From: Phoronis australis
Lineage: Eukaryota; Phoronida; Phoronidae
Assembly: GCA_002633005.1 (NCBI GenBank)
Contig: NMRA01000259.1
Span: 216,870 to 276,794, forward strand
DNA length: 59,925 nt
Direction: 5' to 3'
The notes beneath the pieces are model-generated. The model worked only from the letters and a program-made list of their open reading frames with translations. It made no database searches and was not told the DNA's origin. This document shows positions 1 through 12,300 of this stretch, one piece after another. A program made the translations under genes and the position numbers. Position 1 is the stretch's first letter; each line of letters begins with the position of its first letter.

Positions 1-2946
1 CCCCCCCCAGCGCTGCGCGCCTCAGATTTGCGCTTTGCACGACTCGTCAGTCTCACGAATTTGGACCCCCAATTTTCAAATCCTAGATGAGTCCCTGGTT
101 GGGTAGGCCAAAATGTCGCACAAGAGAAGGAGCTAAAAGGCATTTAAGTTGCGGTTAAAACTAATTTACATTGCCTTATATTTTATGACTATAAAGAGTA
201 TAAAAACCCACCGGCAGGCGTGGGGAAAATAAGCTACATGCATTAGCCTTTTCATTTGACTATTCGGATAAAACTGATGCTCACTGAGATTTAGTGATGG
301 ATGACCGTCACCTACTTTTCTTAACTGGCTGCCCTCAGAGGTCTCAGACACCAGAAAAAGACTAACTTACTTGTTTTTCTGTCTCAGAAACCATTCTTTA
401 TCCTAGTCACCTGTGTTCAACAAATCAAAACGCGCTGTTACACTCTGACTGCTGCGGTACGAAACTCTGATGTTCCACCGTTCACAAACTCTGAGAAACT
501 GAGTAACAATGGTAGTAATAATGCGCTCTTGATTTTCATGAGGGCTTTAGAGGACTTGCTTATGGGCCTCGGAGTACCTCGTGACCACACTTACATAAAG
601 AAAAGTGTATCAAGTTATATAAGTTAGGTCAGCCGCACCCTAAAGCTATACGAGACCCTGAAACAAGCAGTGTGATGGTGAAAACGTGGCAATATAGGTC
701 AGCGCTGGCTACAGGCAGGCTGCACTGACGGCAGGGGTGAAAAGGGTAGGATCGATTCGAGATTCATTTAACAATCCAAAATTATTTACTCACATTTCAT
801 TTAGTTATTTACTTTAAGGTAATATTCAAAATGAGGGTGGCTTCTTCAGTGAAAGCACTGCTTTCCGAGGGCCGTCCCTGCCTCTAGTTGTGTCTCTAGT
901 TTCACAGCAGATTTTTGTCCCACCATGACGCTCTATTGCCATCACCTTTCCTCAGGTGCCGATCCGCCGGTCGCCACTAGCGCCTATCCCCTTCCCGATT
1001 TTCGTTCATTTCTGAATGATTTCAAGAATCACACCAGCCGATAGATACAAGATCACGTTAATGCGATATTCTGTACAAAAGTTTTCATAGGTTTCGGATA
1101 ACCTTCACTTACAAAATTGCGCCGAGTGGAAGAGGTGACTAAAAGATCGCCTGGCTCAATCCGTGTATCGACAGGGAGCAACATAATAAATCGTAGCGGT
1201 GTATCAAACGTAATTAGCCTAACATTGTGCTATACCTGTCCTGAAACAGTTTGGAAACCGATGAAGTCGCAAGCAAACGGGGTAGGGACAAACCAGGAAA
1301 GTAAAATTTCGCGATGAAAAATTATCACGGTTACTAGTTATTTCATTTGGATACTTATGCAGATACAATAAATAGCGTTTTCAGTAACGATACTCTGTAG
1401 TTTCACAGACACTGAGACAAACAAGACGGCCAAACATAGGTTTTGGAAGAGTTTTGTCCTATTCTAAGTTCTGTATATTCTCCGTACTGTAGAATTAGCT
1501 AGTATTTTAGTTCTGTTCATTTTGTAGATTTTAAATCTGTCGGATAATAGCACTTGTGCTAATGTTTCATTGTTAAGGTTCACCGACTTTTAAATAAAGA
1601 TTATTACATTACATTATACATACATAACGATAGTCGACTCGCCGAAGACCACTGCAGCATCAATGCCTCGACCCGCGTTAGGGGTTCCGCACAAGATATC
1701 AGTTATGATCTCCGAAGATTCATGCGGCAAGTCATTTTCACCCGTACTTTGCGAGTCAAGAACGTAGTCACCCAGTCAACATTTAGTGTTATCTTTGAGT
1801 GGAGGCAATGATTCATGTCTTAATCGCTGCAGGGACTAGTAATATTGTTCGCACTCCAAACCTGAAGTTCAAGGGTCTTGGTGACATAGATTTAGCAGAC
1901 GCTTCATTACTTTGTAAAAATCCAATTTGGCAAACTGGACTCTCCCGCCCATAGCAACTATCAGCTACATGTACAGAAACTGCTTCGTCGATTTCAGTCG
2001 CGGTGACTCTCCTTTCACCGTGTCACCCTGTTGCCATTTTTCCCACACTGCCCATGAACAATACAACAAGAAATTTGAATTTCGCCGACGTTTTCATTTG
2101 TGAAATTGCTCCATTGCAGTCTACTGTGGTAACGAACCCTGTTTAGAACGATAGTAAACAGCAATATTACGTGCCGAGCTACCAAGTCCCCGGTTTCATT
2201 AGTCATTCCCCCGTATATAGCGGAACACAGTTAGCGGCAAGAAATCTTCGCGTGTCTTTAGACACAGTGCCGTAAGATTCTGACGTTGATGAATTCCAAC
2301 AATAGAGAATGTGTGACATGTCGACTCACGTTCAAAGAGTGTGAAAGAACTTAGCGTTACATGTACGTACAGTAGCTCTACCACACGAAGGTGTTCCGGC
2401 CAAAGGCGACCAATTTTAAACCTTAAATTTTTGTTTTACAATATTTCAAATTCCACATTTTCCAAGGCTTGGAATGACCGAAGACAAAAAACAGGAAACA
2501 CCTCCAGGCGATATGTGTATCGTACCACAACTAAAAAGGCTTGTGTGATAGACTGAATATTTTTTGTGTTGTAAAATTGAACAATCGTTTTTATAGAAAC
2601 GAAAAAAGAGGAAACTGGAAATCAAATAATAGGAAATTGAAACCAAAAAGAGGAAATCGTCTTCAAAAGGAAAGTTCCAAGCTCTGATTTTCACGGTACA
2701 GACTTTAAGTCGGGAACGGATTCTTTTAGGCTAACAAGGATCAAATTGTACCAGTGCATGACTTATCAGTAGTGCATCAAGATCATGAGAGGTGAGCAGG
2801 CTGAGACAAATCAGGCCAGACTTAGGCAACTGTAGCACAAGGTTTATTATTCAAATCTCAGGAGAAACAAGTGTAGCCAGTATCACCTTAGGTCGCAGTC
2901 GCAGCGGCGCCGTCGGAAGGAAATGTCCACTGACCTTAGCCCATAA

Positions 2947-2970
2947 CTAGGAACCAGTACTGGTTCCTAG
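2947..2970. repeat. Perfect 24-bp palindrome
   Basis: The half-site CTAGGAACCAGT is followed directly by its exact reverse complement with no spacer. No wider inverted repeat flanks it. Confidence 0.9.
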
Positions 2971-3295
2971 CCCTAAACAACGGCATGCACAGAGATGGCG
3001 TTTTTTGGCCCTGTCCGAGATTTAACGAACTTTGTCCTTCACAGGTTCAAAAATGTGTTTCTCTCAACACAGAAAATGTCGATATGCCAGAAATAACAAT
3101 GTTCACAAGTTTCTACAATTTTATTATCATTTCTCTACGAATAGGCAATGCACGAAATTAAACTTCCACATTCTACAAAAATGTAACATTTACATCACTG
3201 GCGTAGCACCTCGGGTACAGACCAAGGCGGGACTAGAAGTCCCTAAGTCTACTCACTCTGCACAGGCAGGTTGCCCCCCTCCTTGACAGAGGCAG

Positions 3296-3345
3296 TGTGG
3301 GGGTGGTGGGGGGGAGGGGGGAGAAGGCTGGGGACAACTTCCCCA
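3296..3345 (+). repeat. G-rich run, possible G-quadruplex
   Basis: Several runs of three to seven G occur within about 50 bases (GGGGGTGGTGGG, then GGGGAGGGGGG, then GGGG). This pattern can form a four-strand G structure. The minus strand, which is the MADD sense strand, carries the C-rich partner. Confidence 0.6.
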
Positions 3346-4699
3346 CGGATTGGGCCAAACTGAGTGTGATTTGATCGGGAAAAATAAAAAAACATTTCAG
3401 TCGAGCAAATCTTTCAATTAACGCTTATGAACCGTTACGACCACGTACGTGTCCCCCGATGACTGAATAGTCTGACCTGGTAAAACACTTTTCTGACCAC
3501 AGGCATTTGGTTGAAACCAAATACAAAACAGATTTACAAATCCTATCACAAATGCTTTTGAGTTTACGTGCATTCTAACACCCGTACTGATTAGCCACCT
3601 TTGTATGTGTAGGCCCATTAACATTGAGTAATAGCAACCGGCTGGCTACATGGGGAGAGTTGTAGGGTGACACCTGGCTTACCTCAAAATCCAACTGCAG
3701 CCTGCTAGTTAGATAATTGGCCCACGATGCACTAACAGCTGAATTAATGAGCAATATGCCACTTAAAACTTTCAAAACTAAAATATAAAAAACTATTGTC
3801 CCCCGTGTGTTCATGATGGGTTTGATTATCTAGAGAACAAAGCATCAGCAGCCTGAGGCGATTTAATTAACTACAGCAGGTGTCTTTGATCAATGCGGGA
3901 AGATTCCGAGGCAGGCAAACCAGTCCAGCTGCCCAGTCTCAAGGGGTGGGGGTGTCAACCCAGGATTCTTTTCGTCTCTCGTTCTCAAGACAATCTGAGT
4001 ACGAAAGATGTGATTCAGCTAAAACCAAAATCTTTCATACCAAATAAAAGTGGTAATTATTCCGAAACCACAAGCTTGTAACGCAGTCATCTAATCCACT
4101 GAAGCTCTATGTTCTCACAACAAAAAGACCCTACCCTAATTCACTCCTCCGGCAATGCAGAATTTCCACTGGTCAGTCAAACAGTGTACAACCCTAGCAG
4201 TTTACAGCTGGCCACAACACCAGCCAACAACAGACGTTCATAGGATGGCCCTCTTGGGCAGTTACAACACTTAGAAGATAATAATAATAATAGCCATCAT
4301 TTACATACCTCTATACAAAAGATACAATTCTGACAGTTTACACTATTGACAGACTGGTAAGATAAATATACATTTGGTCAATCAAATGCTGTCCATATCT
4401 GTATGCATAACATATCAATAACAAGTCACAACTAACAAACAGTATCGTCTTGCCCAATACACAGTACTTATTTTTATATTTACAACACACTATTATGTAC
4501 TCTAGAAATCAGAAATACATCATAGCGAATAACTAAATTGGCAGAAAGATAACATATAATCACATCTCAAAGGGTGCACCCCTTTTCTCTTTTTCACAGT
4601 AATTATCCCTGAAAGTATCAAAACATCCAGTTGTGTACCTTTAAACTAATCACAATTTCTTTTCATTACATCTGACAACACACACAAATGAAGCGTGTT

Positions 4700-4970
4700 C
4701 ATGCGCGCACCCAGCCTAAAATATAGGGGGCTCGAATTTTTCGATATGCGGACCTTTTATTGACAAAAATCAACGAGGACTAAAAAAAACGGGGCCACTA
4801 GGTTCAAGCCTACAAATTGTGCATCCGCGCAGAATTCCTGTGGACTTTGTGGACTTTTGTCTCATTTACTGGGACTTTTTGTTTCGCTGAGGCGGACCTT
4901 TTTGTCAAATTCACCAAATTGGTGGGCTCATTCGAGCTCCCCGAGCCCCCCCCCCCTGGGTGCGCCCATG
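4700..4970. mobile_element. Short terminal-inverted-repeat element (MITE-like)
   Basis: The left end CATGCGCGCACCCAG (4700-4714) pairs with the right end CTGGGTGCGCCCATG (4956-4970) with one mismatch. The arms continue loosely inward (GGGGGCTCGAA and TTCGAGCTCCCC). Both sides are flanked by GTGTT (4695-4699 and 4971-4975), a likely 5-bp target-site duplication. It carries no transposase frame, so it would be a non-autonomous DNA element. Confidence 0.7.
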
Positions 4971-5226
4971 GTGTTCAATTTGAACTGACTATTGCACAGT
5001 CAACACGCCAACTATATCCATCACAAGGTATTCAAAGTATTGCACAACAGAATGTCGTCCTAGTGACTGAACCTAGACAAGCTTCCAGGTTTCACATATA
5101 ATGTATCAGTGAAGCACCCCCTGTAGTCCGCCTGGGGAACTAAACAACAAACACGACAACCATGTGACCAGCACGTGAATGAAACGAGGCACCAGGTAAG
5201 TAATAACCAGCTCCTTACGGTTAACT

Positions 5227-5735
5227 AGGACCCTAGAAAAATGTCCGAACTTGCCTGACTTCGGAACATCATGCCTCAGAAATTGCCGATTGGAATCCTA
5301 GGAAATTTTCAACAAAATGCTTTGTACATTCCTCTACAAAACGCTGCTTAGAGGTTGTTTTTAAAATGTTGCTATTTTACGAGAGGCGATATAAAAATAG
5401 GACTTGTACAATTTTTCTGAAACTTCAGAAAAGTTGCATAAAACAAAAACGAAATAAGAAAATTTTTACAGCATTTTTGAGATTTCCTCTTGAACACTCA
5501 TAGCAAATGAAATTTCGTCATTTTATAGTATTACTGTTGTTTTGCTATCAGTATACCTTTCTGTTTTACTAAATTTTAGTAAAAATATATGGTCACATGA
5601 CCCAATCAAAATGAGATTGGTATAAACTTAAAAATCAAATTCTACAATCTTTCTACTTTTAGAAAACATATACTTTTACTGAGTTAAAATCTATGGTTTT
5701 GTTGATATCTTGCTTAACATACAGCTCCTACATAA
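5227..5735 (+). repeat. Interspersed repeat family 1, copy a
   Basis: It begins AGGACCCTAGAAAAATGT and ends shortly after a conserved stretch with GGTCACATGACCCAAT and AAAATCAAATTCTACA. The same order of blocks recurs at 7708-8470 and 25144-25668. It has no coding frame, terminal inverted repeat or tRNA box that I can see, so the class is unknown. Confidence 0.75.
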
Positions 5736-6282
5736 CCACAGAGGCTCACAAACCCTGGGCTCCCAACATCACCAAACCATATAACTATATCACTTGAAAT
5801 TTGAAGCTTTCTACGTGATTGGTCACTTTTGGAGGCGTGCCTTGAGTAAAGATTGGCGGCTGATAGCCAAGATTTAGCCAATAAGAATTCTCACCCTTAC
5901 AAGATTATAATGCAAGTAGGGTTATACCATATTGGTCCTTTACTACAGTGGAGACAGAACATGAGGTCCTGTTGTCCAAATTCAATTGGCCATTTAACCA
6001 GATTAGAGAATACTGTATGTGCTCACAAGAGGTCAGTTCATCTCATTCTTCATTGTAAACAGTCGAATGTGTCATACAGTAGATGTTAACCAACTCTTAA
6101 ACCAGACAGGTTTTTGCGCCACCTGTTGGTGGCAAATATCTCTTGGCATCAAATCTGTGCTGGTCCAGCCTCAGGGAAACATTAAAAAAATCAAGACCTG
6201 TCAGTGAAAAAACCCCGGTCCAGTAGTGGGCAGGATTCCACCTGTCTTTCAGAGTACAACGTAGAGAAGGGTGTCATGATTG

Positions 6283-6387
6283 CTAACTGGCGTGTGACGA
6301 AGCGGTGCGGGTACCATCTGGTTTGTGGTCCATCCCTGCGGCAACATACGAGAACACACAGAGAACGGCGTAACAGATCTGGTCAGC
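6283..6387 (-). CDS. MADD: MADD last exon with stop codon
   Basis: This exon has 34 codons plus TAG (stop at 6283-6285). It begins [18 protein letters not shown], matching the HEICYSVLCLFSYVAAV end of vertebrate MADD, then a short lineage-specific tail ([16 protein letters not shown]). The acceptor is TTGCAG. The 3' UTR continues to lower coordinates; I could not fix a poly(A) site. A minus-strand AATAAA lies near 4757, inside a repeat element. Confidence 0.95.
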   Translation of the reverse strand, partial: ADQICYAVLCVFSYVAAGMDHKPDGTRTASSHAS

Positions 6388-9300
6388 CTGCAAGGAGATG
6401 AAAGACTCACGTGACTACACTCAGAGTGCGTATAACAGACACCACAGGCAGATAGGTGTTCGAGACGACTGGTTAGATTAATTTGAGTGACATTTTAGCT
6501 GATTTTCACTTGAGCGGTCGACCTAACTCTACCCTAGATCTGCCCACGGACTATTATGTACAAGCAAGTATTGCAACTCACCATAAACTTAAAACCTACT
6601 TTAAACAAATTATAGCCATCTACAATGCCGTCACCCGGAAATCATTTTAACTTTAGAGCTTTTCTATGAGGCGAGCTAGCACTCCTGATTTCACACATTA
6701 AATACACTGTGAACTGGCTGGAGCTCATTGAGAAGTTTGCTTAATGCAAATATATTCGCCTCCACAAACCAAGTTAAAGTTAGCTTCTACATATTTACCA
6801 CTAATACGGGGTTTAAAGCAAAAACAATAACACAACTTTTACACAAAAATTATCAACTTGCGCAACTGCTGTCCAAAAGGCCCATTTCTAAAAGAACTTG
6901 CATTTCATAATCAAACGAGTGACATTAAGTTTTACTCAAAGCAACTTTTAGCAAAAAACTGCGTCAACTAAAACAAAATCAAGTCACTTAGTCACAAGTC
7001 CACTCGCGCATCACCAATGACAACCAATCAACATGAAAAGCCAATTAACTAAACATCCATACAGGCAATACTTAACTAGATGTTAATTTCCGACACACTG
7101 GGCTATTAAATGTTAATGCCTGGCACAGGCAGTGTCAACACAGAGAAAATGACAGTCAATATTGAGCAGGTGACAGATCCCGACAGATTGGTATTAAAAC
7201 CCCTTAAAAGATGAGAAGCTGATGATCACATTGTGATTACAGCGAGGCTTGCTACGGGTGGGATGGACCATATTTTTATGAATTTCATTCGATTCTTTAA
7301 GGAGGAATTCGATCATATTTCGATTCAATTCTTGTTCGTTAAATTGAATCAGATAAAAATTTCACAAACAATAGTACCACTCAAACTAATTTGCGCAACT
7401 TCGCAAAATAACTTTCAAGGCATCATTCAGCTACTATAAACAAACAGTTCGTGTTACAGTTCGAGGCATGTAGTCCTCCCCACACTACAGCTACTTTGCT
7501 CATGAAGGCCTAAAGCATCACCGACACTCAACTATTTACATTGTACTGCACTCACTCAATAAGGAGTTTTCATTCCAACTCACTCCAAACTTTTGAGGTT
7601 TCACAGTGTTGCAGAGCATCATTTTGTTTCTTAGACTTTAGTGATCTAGTCACAGCAAGTATCCGTTAGTAGTCTAAAGCTAGGTTATAGTCTTTTTAAG
7701 TCAATGTAGGACCCTAGAAGAATGTTCAAAATTGGCCAACTTTGGAACATCACAAGAGCTTTCAGACGCTATGGTTTATGCACTTTTCTCAAAAGCACTA
7801 TTAGTAATGAAAATAAAGTTTTAAATTGGATACTTTTGCAATTAAATTATTTTATTTACACGTACCTATGTGTAAAAATAATTACCAATTTTTGTCATTT
7901 CCTTAAGATATTAGAAAGAGAATTTTGGTAATTTAAATGAATACCATGCAAACTGGAGAAACTGGTTAACCATAATTTTTGCCAGACAACATCCTACTAA
8001 AAGTGGGTGGATATGTTGAGGGGGGGGGGTGCGTGTGTGCGTGTGTGTATGTTACGAGTGAGAATGGCTTGTTTTTTTGTCGTAAATGTCTTTGAATTTC
8101 TGTTCTGTATACCAATAAAAAGGAACGTTTTTTCAAATGTTCAACTTTTGCACCAGGGTGTATCAAAACAGCAGAACTTTTATGATTTTTGCCAAAAAAT
8201 CAAAAGTTTTAGAGATATCATCTGTAACATTTATATCAAATAAAATTTGATCAAAGTATTGAAACCACTGTTCTGTTATCAATGTACCACTTTTGCTAAA
8301 TTGTACTAAAACTATTTGGTCACATGGCCCAATTGTTTGGTACAAAATCAAAAATCAAATTCTACAGGTTTGTTACTTTGAGAAAATAAACTTTAAATTT
8401 TAAAATCAATCTCTATAGTTTTGTAAACACTTGGCTAACTACGCGTATCATTCAACAAGTCTTACATAACATTAAGTGATCTAGTCACAGCAAGTATCTG
8501 TCAACAGTCTAAAGCTTGGTTAGAATCTTATTAAATTTAATGCACAAAGGCCGTTACATGTTGTCTGATCATCAAATGATCAAAAACACAAGGCTACTGT
8601 TCTTAAAAAAGTTAACTTGAAAGTGTAGTGAGTTGTTAAACTAGTCCTACCCTGCGCACAACACACTAGTATGCAGTTAGTTTTTTGAACATTACAATCA
8701 CATGACCCTTTGGTTATATCCAGACAGGAACTTGCCCTGGTGCAATATGTCCCAGGAACAAGAGCATCCGGTGCATATGACCATGTGTACAGGGCTGGGC
8801 AGGTTTCTTGCCTGGACACTCAAGTGATTTGGCGGAATTTGTGCTAGGAAAACTGCTTGCCTGGAAATGGCTAAAACTTGCCATTCCAACCAATTGTACA
8901 TGTATCTAAGTCAAAGCATGGCTCAGGATGAACACTTGATTGGATTTGTAGCAAATTGATTGTATGAGAAATTGAGAATTGATACTAGTAAACGCTAGTG
9001 AGTAAAAACAGAACAACACGTATACTGGACATTTATTGCACGAGGACTTTTGTGAGATGCGAGAACCATTTGACTGCCAGATTTAGTTCACTTGCAAATG
9101 AAGGACTGTAGTTTCATTAGCACAGATTCCCAAATTGTGCGTGTGAGGAGGAAAGGGTTATCTAGAGGCCACANGAAAACCCAACGCAATGTTAGAGGTG
9201 ACATGATTTGAACGCTTTCACTAAAGAAATCGGTGTTAGCTGAAAGTCCAACTGTGTTAGTTATGGACTCCGAGGTGTAAAAGAACAAAGCGAGTGTTGC

Positions 9301-12300
9301 AAACCAAGGAACAACCTGAGGTGACCCCCGTCACTCAGCATTACTGTGGAGGGACAAATGAACGGAGATGACACGGTGGAAGGCAAGAACTGCTAGGGGT
9401 CCCTGTTAACAACAAAAGACAAGCGGGTAGAACTCATCAAAAAGCATAGAGGCAGGACTGCGAAGACAATTCCCGGGGGAACGTCTACCGCACCAAACCA
9501 TACCAAGCAAACGCCAGGCAAGACTGACAAATCTTAGGGAGTGTTCACGGTTATCAACAATTTAAACAATTCACTGAGCATGCGCCAGGGAAAAGACGAT
9601 CAAAAAATTTGAAATTTTTGGTGGAAATCATCTGAAAGGAGAGAAAAAGATTTTACAGAAGACAATTATACCTTCTAAGAGGGCAGGCCATAATGATGCT
9701 GAAGCAAAATCTTACCAATCTGGGACTTAAATAACAGCTTTAAATAACAGCCTTAAATAACAGCCAAAATTGATTTAAAGTTAAGTCATTTACGAAGGCT
9801 TCTTACAACGCTTTGAATGCATTGTCTCCCAAAGCATTTATTTGCCTCGTGTATATTATAGCATTTTAAAAAGATAATGCTAATCTTGAAGTGATGAGGT
9901 TTTATAGGTAATATTTCGGAAAAAATCTGGTTATGAGCCATCAGTGCAAGGAAAGTCACAACCCAAAGATGGTGGAAGTCAGAGAACTGTTTCTTGAAAA
10001 GTGACAAGACTTTCAAGTCCAAATTTCTGACTTAAAAGTCACTTGAACGTAAGTGCAAATCTCTGAGAACATGCACATAACTGCTACACTGTGAAGAGCT
10101 CATAATAACGCGACACAAAAAATATTCAGAAATTGTGAAATGGGAGTGCAAATTTCTGTCTTCAATGTAAAGTAACTTTTCGTGAAATAGACGCCAGTGC
10201 CCGGTGGTATGAAACAGATCCATAAATAAGCCCTGGTCTCAGTTCCCTAAATCTTTTGTGCATATAGGCATCTTTCTTTACTTACAAATTTTACGTTACT
10301 TTCTTCATCATTTTATCTTGTTTTCTTTACAATGAACCGTTCTTTGACTAATGACAGTTTCTAATAACATGACCAAAACCTGAGCCCGTGTTTCAGTGAA
10401 TATAAATAGGGACTTAGTCCTTAAAATAGGTGAATTGCAAAAAAGATTCCTACTTATTTTCATTAATTTTTTGAAAATTCAATGAAGAGTTCACTTTCGG
10501 GGAGTATAAAACCAAAAATTTGACTGAATGATAAAATAAAGCAACACAAGACAGGGCAAACCGGTGTTCTGAAAAGTTTACAAATTGTGGTGATAAGTTA
10601 AGGAGCAAAGATGAGTCATTATTTTGGACTGTTTCAATCAAGCAACTGCCCACAGTTTTTCTTTATCAGGACGGCGATCAAACGCCTCCCGATCACCAGA
10701 ATATCAAGAGTTGAATGACAAATATTTACAAAATTTGGTAGTCAATAACAACCAGTAAAGTTAATGGTGATAAGACTACAATTAACACGAGATAATATTA
10801 CAACACCAACTGAAAGTATAAGAATACATTAAGTTCACGAAAAGAAAAGTTGATAACTTTCGTGCAAAAAAAACATTTTAAAAAGTGCAGCAGGCAAATT
10901 TGAATGAGTATTGACAACAAAAATATCTGAATCATACAAATTAAAATTTAGAAAAATTATTCATTTCAAAGAGAAGACAAATGACTCATTAGCACGGGCT
11001 TACCATCGTAGACTTGTACCGTCGAGAGATCACGTGCCTAGTTTGGGGATCTGAATAAAACAAGAATAAGTTAATTTCGCAAAGTCATCCTCATTTTCCT
11101 TATGGGCAACAGAATTTCACCAACCTTCAATGAGAAAACCAACCTCGTTCCTTAGAGCGTACAATCAAATTTGACACAACATAAGTCATACGTGCTGTTT
11201 GTGTGGTTGGTAGGTTCAAGAAGTGTCCTCATCGGGTTAAGTGAATCTGCGTTCCACAAGAGTATCGACCGACAAGAATGAGTTTGTTCTAGCATTAGGG
11301 TTTAATCTCGGCCATACACGGACCACAACATCTTAAGGTCGTACATGTAAGCTAGAACATCAAATCGCCATGGTAACGATTCGGGAAACTAGAGCATTTA
11401 AAACTACGAGGCGGTTGTACAAGTGTCCGCCAACAGTATGTTAAGCAGTCTATTTTGTTTGAGAGACAACATTTGGGCGTGTACAATGGACAAACTATAA
11501 ACAAGCTATTATACATCAAGTGGAGAGTCCAGGTACTGGCAAACATAACTGGTTGAGATGCACGAGAGCACTAAACCATGCTGAGAAAGAACAAAACAAA
11601 AAATGAGACATAAGAATAATAATAATACTCAAACGGGTGTGAACTGAGAGAAGAAAAATAGTGCTAAATTGAATCTTACCAAATTCTTCTAACACAAATA
11701 TGCCGCCTTTCTGAGTGAAACATTTCCTGATTCGTGTAAGTTCAACAAAGAACTGAAAATGAAGAGGGATGAAAACGTTGAGCTGCCATATTTCGCTTGG
11801 TTTTCATCATCAAAAAGACGGTGACGACAGCGAGCGTGCCACAACAAACCGATAAGCGGGCGCACACACACTGATGTGCAGGCACACGCACTGAGTTGAG
11901 AGACAACTAGTGTTAAACACAAAGGTCATTATAAGCTCACTCACACCGACTCAAGGTCAATGAGGTCATACTAAGCAGACTACTAACTAAGGGATGTTCT
12001 AGAACTATCAATAAACAGCAAGTTTGTCCTGCTTGCTTCAACAGTAGGTTGAAGACAGCTTTATCCATTATGCCAATAGGAGCTGGTGAGAACCAATGAC
12101 CAACAGCCCGAGTAAACAAATTTCGGAATTTATGAGAAGGAGGCCTTCGAGCTTTCCGTGAACACCTCCGTCCCTATTGGATACAATTCCCACCACTAAT
12201 ATCTGATAACAATTAGTACTTACACACCTGTGCACTTCAACTGCAAACACCCGAGGGGGGGCTCTCGCACAAGATGGGTTAATAAGGTCGTGCCACTAAC

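Larger units (their letters stand above)
1..6282. other. 3' UTR and 3' flank of MADD; no gene seen
   Basis: There is no conserved coding block on either strand; open frames here are at most 94 codons and match nothing I recognise. The stretch holds a perfect palindrome at 2947-2970, a G-rich run at 3296-3345, a terminal-inverted-repeat element at 4700-4970 and an interspersed repeat at 5227-5735. The part nearest 6282 must include the 3' UTR of MADD. Confidence 0.7.
6388..11003 (-). other. MADD: Intron between MADD exons 26 and 27
   Basis: The intron is 4.6 kb, with GTAAGC...TTGCAG ends. It contains interspersed repeat copy b with its flanking direct repeats and one unresolved base (N at 9174). 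No other exon or gene was recognised. The plus-strand frames up to 79 codons look random. Confidence 0.8.

Noticed and set aside
9174-9174. Single N as a sign of a third duplicated block
   Set aside because: I compared the flanks with nearby sequence and saw no repeat, so this N is probably just an unresolved base.
11941-11975. Second candidate for the same missing exon (contains TLTLS-like codons)
   Set aside because: Only a two- to three-residue resemblance; the rest does not fit and the phase at the donor is wrong.
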